Positions 17,783-25,026 of a stretch of DNA of 64,000 bases are shown piece by piece. A program made the translations under genes and the position numbers. This DNA is from Palsa-744 sp036498265 (GTDB lineage Bacteria; Actinomycetota; Thermoleophilia; Solirubrobacterales; Solirubrobacteraceae). Under the pieces are notes generated by a model that was given only the letters and a program-made list of their open reading frames with translations, made no database searches and was not told the DNA's origin. The stretch spans positions 124,001 to 188,000 of the forward strand of contig DASYFT010000005.1 of assembly GCA_036498265.1 (NCBI GenBank), given 5' to 3'. How positions within the stretch are numbered: position 1 is the first letter of the stretch; every line of letters begins with the position of its first letter.

Positions 17783-17893
17783 CTGCCGGTCCTACGGTAC
17801 TCCGACGCCACGAGTACTCCAGACGCCAGCGCCTCTCCATCGGCACGCCGCATTTCCAGCCGGCCTCGCGTGCGGACGAGCTCGGTAGGGGCC

Positions 17894-17930
17894 GGTGTCG
17901 GCGGCGGCCGTGCGGCCCACCGCCGGCACC
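17894..17930 (-). terminator. hairpin after the haloperoxidase gene
   Basis: GGTGTCGGCGG (17894-17904) and CCGCCGGCACC (17920-17930) pair at ten of eleven positions around a 15-base loop, starting ten bases past the haloperoxidase stop codon on the minus strand. It would separate that gene from the downstream hydrolase-cyclase gene. Confidence 0.5.
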
Positions 17931-17939
17931 GGGTGCGCG

Positions 17940-19307
17940 TCAGTCGCGGCGCCCGTGCAGTGCTCGAGGGGCGGTATGGCGTGCCCGCGATGCGCTCCGG
18001 CTCGCCAGGGCGCTTTCCCGGATGACGAAGCGGGCTACCGATGAGCCGAGTTGCAGCCCGGCATCCTCATCGGCCTGGGTGTGAACGCCTGCGAACACCC
18101 GGCTCGCGCTTGCCTCGCTGGCGGCGGCGGCAAACCCGTTGAACTGCCTGGTCACTCCTGGCATGACCTCGGAGGTCACGCTCAGCGCCTCGGCGTTGCC
18201 GTGGAAGTAGGAGCCGAGGACGGTCGCCGCCGCCTCGCTGACCGTGGCGTGGGCGCCGGGATAGGACGGTTCGGACGGCGTTTTGCCCAGTGGCGTCCAG
18301 CCGGGTTCTGCAGGGAAGCCGGTGAACCCAGAGCGAATCGCTGCCTGCGGCCGCCACAGGTTGAACGTGTACTTGGCGTCGTAGAACGCGATCACGCTGT
18401 CGGCCAGCGCGACGTTGAGTTGCGCGAACAGCTGGGCGTCCTGCGTCAGCGTGTCGTGATGCGCCAGCGAGGCGGTCTGCGCGATCTCGTTCCAGTAGTC
18501 CCAGATGCTCCCGCTCCAGAAAGTGGCGATCGTCGTCTGGTCGGCAGTCCTGGTGGTGCTCGTGTTCTGGCCGAGCGAGCGGACCTGCTGCAGCGTCGCT
18601 ATGTAGGCCGGGCTGTTCAGCGGTGCTGGCGGCGGCGGCCGGAACTGGCCGGCCCGCGAGAGCACGAACGGCTTGACCCCCGCCCAGTGGGTGAACGCCG
18701 CAGTCGCGGGCGGGACTGGCTCGAACACGCCGGGCGCGGGCGGCACGGTGTAGAGGGGCGGCGTCGCTTCCGCGCCGTCACCGGCACGGTTCGCCAGGAT
18801 GGCGGCCGCCGCGGCGTGACCGGCTGCGATACCACGCACGCGAAGCACTCCGCCGCGGATCTGCGCGAGGTCCGCTTCCAGCTGGCTGTCCAGGACGGCC
18901 TGCTGTGACGGATAGAGGGCGACCAGGACGTCGTGCGCCGCCTGGTCCGCCGCGGCCGCCGGGGACGCCGGTCGTCTGAGGACGTGCTCGCGAACATAGG
19001 GCTTGCCGCCCGTAACGGCGACGACCGCGTCGTAGATGCCGAGATGCAGCATCGCGAACGCTCGCGTCGCATGGATCGTCGGTGGCTGCAGCGGCTGTGG
19101 CGTCTTCGTCCGCACGATCGTGAGCAGGGTCCGGTTCCACTCGATGACCGGATTCGGCGCAGGGGCGGCCGCCGGAGCGCTGCCGGGTGCGGGGGGAGGT
19201 GCCACCGACGATGACCTGCTCTTCGCCGGCGTCTGGGCCCGGGCGGCGGGCGCCGCGAAGGCGGAGGCCGTTAGGCCGAGTATGAGTGACAGTCTTCGTA
19301 GGGTCAT
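17940..19307 (-). CDS. exported vanadium-dependent haloperoxidase (PAP2 superfamily)
   Basis: The 455-residue protein has a signal peptide (hydrophobic run ending ARAQT) and a Pro/Ala linker, then an all-helical PAP2-type domain. The vanadate-binding set is in order: Lys and Arg in KYTFNLWRP (about 315), the PSYPGAHATVSE motif (about 348, with the acid-base His) and RVFAGVHTQADEDAG (about 405, Arg and the His that bonds vanadium). The family oxidises halides with H2O2 or acts as an acid phosphatase. Export suggests that it acts at the cell surface. The ATG has GAGAGG upstream. A 19-bp BlaI-type palindrome lies 51 bases before the start, so it probably belongs to the BlaI regulon. Confidence 0.85.
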   Translation of the reverse strand: MTLRRLSLILGLTASAFAAPAARAQTPAKSRSSSVAPPPAPGSAPAAAPAPNPVIEWNRTLLTIVRTKTPQPLQPPTIHATRAFAMLHLGIYDAVVAVTGGKPYVREHVLRRPASPAAAADQAAHDVLVALYPSQQAVLDSQLEADLAQIRGGVLRVRGIAAGHAAAAAILANRAGDGAEATPPLYTVPPAPGVFEPVPPATAAFTHWAGVKPFVLSRAGQFRPPPPAPLNSPAYIATLQQVRSLGQNTSTTRTADQTTIATFWSGSIWDYWNEIAQTASLAHHDTLTQDAQLFAQLNVALADSVIAFYDAKYTFNLWRPQAAIRSGFTGFPAEPGWTPLGKTPSEPSYPGAHATVSEAAATVLGSYFHGNAEALSVTSEVMPGVTRQFNGFAAAASEASASRVFAGVHTQADEDAGLQLGSSVARFVIRESALASRSASRARHTAPRALHGRRD

Positions 19308-19357
19308 CTGCTACCTCTCGTGATCGGGGGAGTGCGCAGGGCGTACTATCGAGCGTC

Positions 19358-19376
19358 GTCCTACGACCTGTAGTAG
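19358..19376. promoter_or_regulatory. BlaI-type operator A (haloperoxidase promoter)
   Basis: This site matches the window's 19-bp palindrome consensus CTACTACGNNNCGTAGTAG at 13 of 16 defined positions (GTCCTACG-ACC-TGTAGTAG). It lies 51 bases upstream of the haloperoxidase ATG on the minus strand. Confidence 0.6.
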
Positions 19377-19421
19377 AAATAGACGCCCCGTCGGAGGTTT
19401 CCTTCCCGCTTTCGGCGCAGC

Positions 19422-19440
19422 CCACTACGCAGCGTAGTAG
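19422..19440. promoter_or_regulatory. BlaI-type operator B (small-protein gene promoter)
   Basis: CCACTACG-CAG-CGTAGTAG matches the 19-bp consensus at 15 of 16 positions. It lies 44 bases upstream of the plus-strand ATG at 19485 and 45 bases from operator A, so the divergent gap carries one operator per promoter. Confidence 0.65.
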
Positions 19441-19484
19441 AATCGGCTCTCCCGTCCATTCCCTCCCGATCGAGAGCCATCTCC

Positions 19485-19874
19485 ATGCATACCCAGGAAA
19501 TCCGCGTGAGCGAGGGACGCCCCGCCATAGACGACATCCGCTTGCGCCTGTTCGCCTTCCCGGAGGTGCTCGATGTCCTCGCGACGAGCAGCCTCGACTC
19601 GCTCGTGGTGGTTGTCGCCGGCAGGGCCAGGCCGGCCGAGTGGGGGAGCATGCTGCGAGCAGCCGGCTACGCGGTGCAGCGCACACGGCCGAGCCGCCGG
19701 ACCGGTCCCGTTCAACGGACCCTCGGCGGCGGCGATGGCCGGTCGGAGCATCGTGAGGCCGGCGCGGCGCCGCGTACGAGGCGCGGGCGGACCCGTCGCT
19801 TCGATGACCGTCGCCCTGCTGCCCTGGCCTCGCCGATCCGGGACCGGGGCGCCGCGCGCCGCGTCAGCCGGTGA
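19485..19874 (+). CDS. small unknown protein, paralogue of the 24640 protein
   Basis: The 129-residue product has a compact N-terminal region (about residues 15-65) and a long Arg/Gly-rich C-terminal tail likely to be disordered. The N-terminal region shares its pattern with the protein at 24640: IRxxLFxFPxxxDV, a run of hydrophobic strands, then RPxxWxxxLxxAGxxV. The tail is not conserved. No domain is recognised. Its promoter carries operator B. It converges on, and overlaps by 11 bases, the end of the M56 peptidase gene. The reading of the C-terminal third is less certain than the first 70 residues. Confidence 0.55.
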   Translation: MHTQEIRVSEGRPAIDDIRLRLFAFPEVLDVLATSSLDSLVVVVAGRARPAEWGSMLRAAGYAVQRTRPSRRTGPVQRTLGGGDGRSEHREAGAAPRTRRGRTRRFDDRRPAALASPIRDRGAARRVSR

Positions 19875-20874
19875 CCACGTCGGCCGCGGTGCAGGCGCCA
19901 TGCGCCCAGCGCCTGCGGAGCCTTGGCACAGAGTCAGCGTTGCGCCGGCTGATGCGGCGCAGCCCAAGCAGGGCCATGACGGACAACACCGCAATGCACG
20001 GCCTCGCTGAGAGCACAGGAAGGTTGAGACTGGCGTGCGCGGAGGCAAGCTCGCCGGCGCGCCACATCAGGACCGAAAGGGTCACGAGGGTCAACAGCGA
20101 GATGGTCATCGGCGTGACCGGGATCCGCCAGCTGCGCGGGCGTCCCAGGAGGCGGTCCACACGCTCGTTGGAGATCCCCGCCGCATGTGAGGGGCTGCTG
20201 TCGTCGAAAGCGAGCAGGGCCGAGGCGAGGGCGCCACGCCGGCCCCGGCTCGCCCGGACGGCGGCATCGTCTGCGTTCATCTCGGCGAGCTCGCCGTAGC
20301 GGTCGCCGAGGGGGCGCATGATCGGTAGGAAGAACAGCGCCCGGCCGAGCATTCGGGTGACGGCGATCCGCAGCGGGTCCCGGACCCGAAGGTGGTGCTC
20401 CTCGTGCGCCAGCACAGCCTGCAGCTCGTCCTCGGCGAGCAGCTCGACCGTCCGCCGCGAGACGTAGATCGCGGGGCGCAGATATCCGGCACAGAAGGCC
20501 TGCGGGACGGTGCCCTCGATCACGCTCGCCCTGCCGTGTCCCTTGACTGATCCGACCACGTTGACGTTGCGCATGAAGCGGCGGTAGGCGGACCGCTGCC
20601 TCGCGCCGGCGGTGAGCGCGAGCCAGAGGACGCCCACACCGAGCGCCGCGAGCGCGAGCAAGAGGCCGCCGGCCGCGTTGAGCGTGGGATAGGTGAGGCG
20701 CAGCCCGACGACCATCAGGCTGCCGGCGCCCCGTTCTGCGTGCTGCAGGTCGGCGGCCGCGCTCAGCACCGACGCGGCCGCGACCGCCATCCCCAGCACG
20801 CCAAGCGTGGCCTGCAACCTGAAGAGGCGTCGCGGGTCGTCGCTCGGGCGGCAGGTGTCAGCGTTTGCGAGCAA
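19864..20874 (-). CDS. M56 family (BlaR1/MecR1-like) membrane metallopeptidase, no PBP sensor domain
   Basis: This 336-residue membrane protein has two N-terminal hydrophobic segments (about 25-45 and 55-90), a zinc peptidase domain with the HEEHH motif near residue 156 and downstream acidic ligand region AEMNADDAA, then two more helices (about 250-270 and 285-305). In BlaR1 and MecR1 this peptidase is activated by a C-terminal penicillin-binding domain and leads to cleavage of the BlaI repressor. Here that sensor domain is absent, as in the short mycobacterial BlaR-type proteins. The TTG start at 20874 overlaps the end of the BlaI gene by 17 bases, so the pair is translationally coupled. It probably relieves BlaI repression by an unknown signal. 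Confidence 0.82.
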   Translation of the reverse strand: MLANADTCRPSDDPRRLFRLQATLGVLGMAVAAASVLSAAADLQHAERGAGSLMVVGLRLTYPTLNAAGGLLLALAALGVGVLWLALTAGARQRSAYRRFMRNVNVVGSVKGHGRASVIEGTVPQAFCAGYLRPAIYVSRRTVELLAEDELQAVLAHEEHHLRVRDPLRIAVTRMLGRALFFLPIMRPLGDRYGELAEMNADDAAVRASRGRRGALASALLAFDDSSPSHAAGISNERVDRLLGRPRSWRIPVTPMTISLLTLVTLSVLMWRAGELASAHASLNLPVLSARPCIAVLSVMALLGLRRISRRNADSVPRLRRRWAHGACTAADVVTG

Positions 20875-21247
20875 GGCGTTGCAGGCTCCGACGGCGCTCG
20901 GGGTCTAGTTGGGCCATCTGGCGAGCGAAGTGGCCGAGGGCGAGTTCCCCGAACTGCTCGACGAGCGAGTCGACTCCCGCCCGGGCCCGGAGGTCCGCGT
21001 ACTCGCTGGATGTGTAGACCGGCCGATACAGGTCGGCGTTGCCTTCGCGCGTGCGCTCGAGCATGCCCTTGCCGTCCAGCCGTCTCATCGTGGTCATGTA
21101 CGTCGTGTACGCCCGCGGGACCGCAGCATGACCGTTGAGTGCCTCCATGACTTCGCGCACCGAGGAGAGCGGGCGCCTCCACAGCTGCTCCATGACCTCG
21201 CTCTCGAGCTCGTGGAGCGCGGGCGGGCTGTCGGTTCGCCGGCTCAT
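20858..21247 (-). CDS. blaI: BlaI/MecI/CopY family transcriptional repressor
   Basis: The 129-residue protein has a winged-helix DNA-binding domain (about 10-80) with LHELESEVMEQLWRR, SVREVMEAL and YTTYMTTMRRLDGKGML, which are the BlaI/MecI hallmarks, followed by a helical dimerisation tail. Longer in-frame starts upstream are unlikely because the ATG at 21247 begins the conserved domain and is placed just after a promoter box. Family members bind palindromic operators with TAC/GTA half sites as dimers. Here a matching palindrome overlaps its own -10 box, suggesting autoregulation. The M56 peptidase follows in an overlapping arrangement. Confidence 0.9.
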   Translation of the reverse strand: MSRRTDSPPALHELESEVMEQLWRRPLSSVREVMEALNGHAAVPRAYTTYMTTMRRLDGKGMLERTREGNADLYRPVYTSSEYADLRARAGVDSLVEQFGELALGHFARQMAQLDPERRRSLQRLARKR

Positions 21248-21266
21248 ATACGACACAGTGTAGTGG
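21248..21266. promoter_or_regulatory. BlaI-type operator F and blaI promoter
   Basis: ATACGACA-CAG-TGTAGTGG matches the 19-bp consensus at 11 of 16 positions, the weakest of the six. On the minus strand it contains a -10 box TACACT (21262-21257), so transcription would start about three bases before the blaI ATG at 21247. Bound repressor would cover the promoter. Confidence 0.5.
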
Positions 21267-21308
21267 ATCAACGCCGGCGCCCGCGCCGGTGCGGCTGCTC
21301 TGTGTTCT

Positions 21309-23342
21309 TCAGGCCGCGGCCAGAGCGCCTCGCGCTGCCAGGCCCGCGGCGCCATAGGCGTCGACCGCATCCAATGTCTCGGCGTCGAGCAGGGCCCGTG
21401 CGAGGCTCTCGAGCTGCGGACGGTGGTCGCTGAGCAGCTCCAGCACGTCCTCGTGGGCCGCCTCGACGAGGCGCCGAACCTCCTCGTCGAGGAGCCGCTG
21501 GGTCGCCTCGGAGCTCTGACCGAGACCCGGCGGAAGGCGGGGATCGATATCGCTGCCCAGCACGGCCACCGGGCCTATGGCGTCGCTCATTCCCCAGCGC
21601 CCGACCATCTGGCGGGCGATCTCGGTGAGCTGCTGGATGTCCGACTCCGCGCCGGTCGTGATCGTGCCGTAGACGATCTCCTCCGCCACCCGGCCCGCCA
21701 GGGCGACCCGCAGCCTCGCCTGGAGATCCTCGCGGGAGTAGGACACGCGGTCACCATCCGGTGTCGCGAGCGTGACGCCGAGCGCCATGCCGCGGGGGAT
21801 GATCGAGACCTTGCGCACGGGATCGGCTCCGGGGGTGAGCATGCCGACCAGTGCATGTCCTGCCTCGTGGTAGGCCGTGCGCTCGCGGTCGTGGAGCGAC
21901 AGCAGGATCCCCCGGGGCGCGCCCAGCAGGATCTTCTCCAGCGAGTCGGTGAGATCCCGCATCCGCACACTGTCGTGATCACGACGAGCAGCGAGAAGCG
22001 CCGCCTCGTTGGCGAGGTTGGCGAGGTCGGCGCCCACCATGCCCGGCGTGCTGGCGGCGAGAGCGTCCAGGTCGACGGTGTCAGCGAGTGGAGTCGAGCG
22101 AGTGTGCACCTCCAGTATCTGTCTGCGCCCGTTTCGATCGGGAGCCTGCACGGCGACCCGCCGATCGAAGCGACCTGGACGGAGCAGGGCCGCATCGAGT
22201 ACCTCTGGCCGGTTCGTCGCGCCGAGGACGACGACCGCCTCGGCGGTCTCGAAGCCGTCCATCTCCGTGAGGATCTGGTCCAGCGTCTGCTCGCGCTCGT
22301 CGTTTGCGCCGCTGAGCGACACGCCGTTCTGCCGCGAGCGCCCGATGGCGTCGAGCTCGTCGATGAACACGATCGCAGGCTTTGCCTCCTTGGCCTTCGC
22401 GAACAGATCCCGCACGCGGGAGGCGCCCACTCCGACTATCGCCTCGATGAACTCCGACGCCGATATCGAGAAGAAGGCCGCGTGGGCCTCGCCCGCGACT
22501 GCGCGCGCGAGCAGCGTCTTGCCCGTCCCGGGGGCGCCCGACAGGAGCACGCCATGGGGCATGCGGCCCCCCAGGCGCCCGTAGCGCTGGGGGTCGCGAA
22601 GGAAGTCCACGATCTCCGTCAGCTCCGCCTTGGCCTCGTCGATGCCCGCCACGTCCGCGAAGGTGACCTGGATCCGTTCCGGGTCGACCCGCCGCGCCTG
22701 CGAGCGGCCGAAGTTGCCGAGGGCCCCCATCCCCGCGCCCCCTGCCGCGCGGCGGGCGACGAGCACGAACAGCCCGACGATCAGCAACGTCGGGCCGAAC
22801 CCGAGCAGCAGCTCCGCGAGCAGCGACGTGCCCTGGGTGACCGGCTGGGCGTTGATCTGGACGTTGTGCGCCTGCAGCAGGGCGGAGAGCTGACTGGTGT
22901 TCCAGAAGGTGGGCACCTCCGTGCTGAACAGCGTCGTCGGAGTCGAGCTCGCGTTGCCGGCCGGGTAGGTGACCCGGGTCGTGAACGTTCCGTCGATCGT
23001 GTCTCCACGAGCGGAGATCGAGCGGACCTCGTTGTGCTGCACGTGTTGGAGGAAGTAGGGATTGAAAGGCACGCGGATGCGCGCCTGGCTCGCCGGCCGG
23101 ACCGCCAGGACAGACAGCAGGTTGATGGCCGCGAGCACGATGAAGACGACGATGAACACATGTGGTCGACGGGGGCCTCGCACCGGCGGGGCGGGCTCGG
23201 GGGCGCCCCGCCCGTCCGGCGCGGGGGCCACGTGCCACCCACGCGCGTCCCGGGGCATCGGGTCGTGTGCGTCCCGGCGCAGCGCGTCCGTGGCCTCGGT
23301 GCGGGCCGTTGCTGTCTGTGGTTGTTCGTCAAGCGGATCCAT
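21309..23342 (-). CDS. ftsH: accessory FtsH-type membrane AAA metalloprotease
   Basis: This 677-residue protease has a basic, disordered N-terminal tail (about 75 residues), a first membrane helix (about 78-100), a periplasmic domain, and a second helix (about 200-220). The AAA module follows with Walker A GAPGTGKT (about 270), Walker B VFIDELDAIG and second-region-of-homology arginines in LLRPGRFDRR. The peptidase domain has HEAGH (about 490) and a GAESDIQQ acidic ligand. It would extract and degrade membrane and unstable cytosolic proteins as a hexamer. The ATG at 23342 has GGGAG upstream; a longer frame would read through the operator. Operator C lies 35 bases upstream. Its place in a regulon suggests an inducible paralogue of the housekeeping FtsH, which is not in this window. 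Confidence 0.9.
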   Translation of the reverse strand: MDPLDEQPQTATARTEATDALRRDAHDPMPRDARGWHVAPAPDGRGAPEPAPPVRGPRRPHVFIVVFIVLAAINLLSVLAVRPASQARIRVPFNPYFLQHVQHNEVRSISARGDTIDGTFTTRVTYPAGNASSTPTTLFSTEVPTFWNTSQLSALLQAHNVQINAQPVTQGTSLLAELLLGFGPTLLIVGLFVLVARRAAGGAGMGALGNFGRSQARRVDPERIQVTFADVAGIDEAKAELTEIVDFLRDPQRYGRLGGRMPHGVLLSGAPGTGKTLLARAVAGEAHAAFFSISASEFIEAIVGVGASRVRDLFAKAKEAKPAIVFIDELDAIGRSRQNGVSLSGANDEREQTLDQILTEMDGFETAEAVVVLGATNRPEVLDAALLRPGRFDRRVAVQAPDRNGRRQILEVHTRSTPLADTVDLDALAASTPGMVGADLANLANEAALLAARRDHDSVRMRDLTDSLEKILLGAPRGILLSLHDRERTAYHEAGHALVGMLTPGADPVRKVSIIPRGMALGVTLATPDGDRVSYSREDLQARLRVALAGRVAEEIVYGTITTGAESDIQQLTEIARQMVGRWGMSDAIGPVAVLGSDIDPRLPPGLGQSSEATQRLLDEEVRRLVEAAHEDVLELLSDHRPQLESLARALLDAETLDAVDAYGAAGLAARGALAAA

Positions 23343-23377
23343 GTGGGCTCCCGGCCTCGAGCGGCGTGTGGGCGTAT

Positions 23378-23396
23378 CTACTACGCACCATAGTAG
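23378..23396. promoter_or_regulatory. BlaI-type operator C (ftsH promoter)
   Basis: CTACTACG-CAC-CATAGTAG matches the 19-bp consensus at 15 of 16 positions. It lies 35 bases upstream of the FtsH ATG on the minus strand. The remaining 170 bases up to the PF03640 gene end hold no other feature I can support. Confidence 0.65.
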
Positions 23397-23567
23397 CAAC
23401 GTCGGCGGACTCTCCAGGTCTCGTGTCGGCGCTTCATCAACCGCGGGCCCGCTTTGAGCGCCGGCAGACCGTGCAGCCGCCCGCTGCATCTGCCGAGTCG
23501 CTCCTGGACACCGATCGGGGCGCGTCCACGGGCGCGCCCCGATGTGTCGACACGTCTTCGGGGCAGC

Positions 23568-24101
23568 TCAGTAACCGCCCGCACCGCCTCCTGATTCGCC
23601 GCTGCCCGATTCGGAGATCGCGGGGGCCGGCGTTACGGGGGCCTTCGTGACGGGCGTGCCGCTTGGCGACAGCGCGTACCACTTCGCGCCGAACTCGAAC
23701 AGCCCCTGACCCGCCGTGCCGCCGGCTTGTCTGTCGCCCGCGAAGTAGTACAGCGGGTGGCCGGCATAGGTCAGCTGGCGTTTGCCGAGCGTGTTGATCG
23801 TGCCGATCGACGAGGCGCTGGCGCCGCTGCCGGCCTTTGCCGATCCCGCGGCCAGGAGAGCCGGCCACACCGTGAAGCCGGCCTGGGAGAGCGTGCTGAC
23901 TCCAGGCTTGTCGGCCACGAACAGGTATAGCGTTCGGCCTCCCGCACCGACCAGCACATTGCCGAGTGAAGTCTGCCGCACGCTGATGGTGGCCGAGGAC
24001 GACGGTGATCTGTGGGCGCTGCCGCCGGCGGCGAAGACGAGCACGACGGCTCCGACGATGACGACGAGCAGGCTGACTGCGAGTGAGCGGGTTCTGTTCA
24101 T
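23568..24101 (-). CDS. secreted repeat protein of the PF03640 / COG4315 family
   Basis: The 177-residue protein has an N-terminal membrane or signal helix (about 7-27). Its two PF03640 repeats read GRTLYLFVADKPGVST then FTVWPALLAAG, and RQLTYAGHPLYYFAGD then GLFEFGAKWYALSP. The tail is Ser/Gly-rich. The family is widespread in actinobacteria and proteobacteria as exported lipoprotein-like repeats; the usual cysteines of the SxCxGxCAxxWPP motif are missing here, and no lipobox is present. Function is unknown, with an envelope or redox role possible. GGAG lies upstream of the ATG, and operator D is 142 bases upstream. It diverges from the 24401-24999 pair. Confidence 0.78.
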   Translation of the reverse strand: MNRTRSLAVSLLVVIVGAVVLVFAAGGSAHRSPSSSATISVRQTSLGNVLVGAGGRTLYLFVADKPGVSTLSQAGFTVWPALLAAGSAKAGSGASASSIGTINTLGKRQLTYAGHPLYYFAGDRQAGGTAGQGLFEFGAKWYALSPSGTPVTKAPVTPAPAISESGSGESGGGAGGY

Positions 24102-24243
24102 GATCTTGCTCCAGTCGTGAGAGACCCGGTCGCCTCGGCCGCGCGAAGGTGCTCGCTCGGGTGGTTCGAAGTCCTTTGGCTGGGCGATCGGTCGGGGGTT
24201 GTACGCATGAAGACCTCGCGTTCACGACTTACCTTCCCGCGTT

Positions 24244-24262
24244 CTACTACTCTGCGTCGCAG
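24244..24262. promoter_or_regulatory. BlaI-type operator D (PF03640 gene side)
   Basis: CTACTACT-CTG-CGTCGCAG matches the 19-bp consensus at 13 of 16 positions. It lies in the 299-base divergent gap, nearer the minus-strand PF03640 gene (142 bases from its ATG). Confidence 0.5.
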
Positions 24263-24312
24263 AGCCTTTCGCAACGTGCTGTGGGGAGGGTGGAGTTGGA
24301 AGCCGGCGTGAT

Positions 24313-24331
24313 CTACGACGAGACGTAGTAG
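24313..24331. promoter_or_regulatory. BlaI-type operator E (small-protein operon side)
   Basis: CTACGACG-AGA-CGTAGTAG matches the 19-bp consensus at 15 of 16 positions. It lies 69 bases upstream of the ATG at 24401. A TAGACT box (24329-24334) overlaps its right arm and could be the -10 element. Confidence 0.65.
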
Positions 24332-24400
24332 ACTGTCTGTCGGGCGAACTGCCCGCACCACAGACAGCCATTTGATGCGTCATCGACGAATGGAGCCCCC

Positions 24401-24640
24401 ATGCCACGAGAGTTCACGCACTTCGCAGACCGAGTCAGAGCCATGATCCGCGACGGCGACACGCTGGTGAGGATCGGACGCGAGGTCGACTCCTGGCCTT
24501 TGCCCGAGGAGCAGCGCTCGGCGCTCTGGCTGCTCGCCTGGTCGAGCGGCGCCCGCCGACCCCGTGCCGCACGCACGGGCGCGGCTCCGGGCCGCATGCG
24601 CTCCGCGTACCCGAGTGTCCGACACAGTGCGAGGCTGTGA
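24401..24640 (+). CDS. small unknown protein (79 aa) in the BlaI-type regulon
   Basis: The N-terminal 50 residues look like a folded helical protein (FTHFADRVRAMIRDGDTLVRI, then PEEQRSALWLLAWSS). The rest is Arg/Ala-rich and probably disordered. I recognise no family. GGAG precedes the ATG, operator E lies upstream, and its stop codon overlaps the start of the next gene (TGATG), indicating a two-gene operon. Confidence 0.6.
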   Translation: MPREFTHFADRVRAMIRDGDTLVRIGREVDSWPLPEEQRSALWLLAWSSGARRPRAARTGAAPGRMRSAYPSVRHSARL

Positions 24641-24999
24641 TGCCCCACTACGACCTCACAGTCAAGGGCGCCCGAGACAACTGGACGCAGATCCGCTGGG
24701 CGCTGTTCGTCTTCCCCGACATCGTCGACGTGGCACCGGCCGACGATCCGGCCGTCGTGCGCATCTTCTATGAGGGGACGCGTCCCTACCCCGGCGTGTG
24801 GCGGGTCGAGCTCCTGCAGGCCGGATTCGACGTGCCGGCTCTGGAGAGGCCGGCGGCTGAGAGGGCCCGGCCCGGAGCCGGGAGCAATCCCGCGGGACGG
24901 CGGCCTCGCTCAGGTCTGCATGCCGGCTATGCCCGCGGCCGTCACTGGTCGGGAGCGCCGATGACCGTCGCGCGCGAGCGAGCGCGCCAGCTCGGTTGA
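24640..24999 (+). CDS. small unknown protein, paralogue of the 19485 protein
   Basis: This 119-residue product has an N-terminal region (about 1-68) with the pattern IRxxLFxFPxxxDV, a strand-rich middle and RPxPGVWxxxLLxAGFDV, shared with the 19485 protein. A Gly/Arg/Pro-rich tail of different sequence follows. The ATG at 24640 overlaps the previous stop codon by one base; a GTG three bases earlier is an alternative. Both copies are downstream of BlaI-type operators and opposite an exported protein gene. Function is unknown; the alternating hydrophobic pattern suggests a small alpha/beta fold. Confidence 0.6.
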   Translation: MPHYDLTVKGARDNWTQIRWALFVFPDIVDVAPADDPAVVRIFYEGTRPYPGVWRVELLQAGFDVPALERPAAERARPGAGSNPAGRRPRSGLHAGYARGRHWSGAPMTVARERARQLG

Positions 25000-25026
25000 G
25001 CCGGGCCTGCCCGGACGGTGGGATGC

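Noticed and set aside
19864..21247. Beta-lactam resistance locus
   Set aside because: No beta-lactamase or PBP gene is nearby and the M56 protein lacks the beta-lactam sensor domain.
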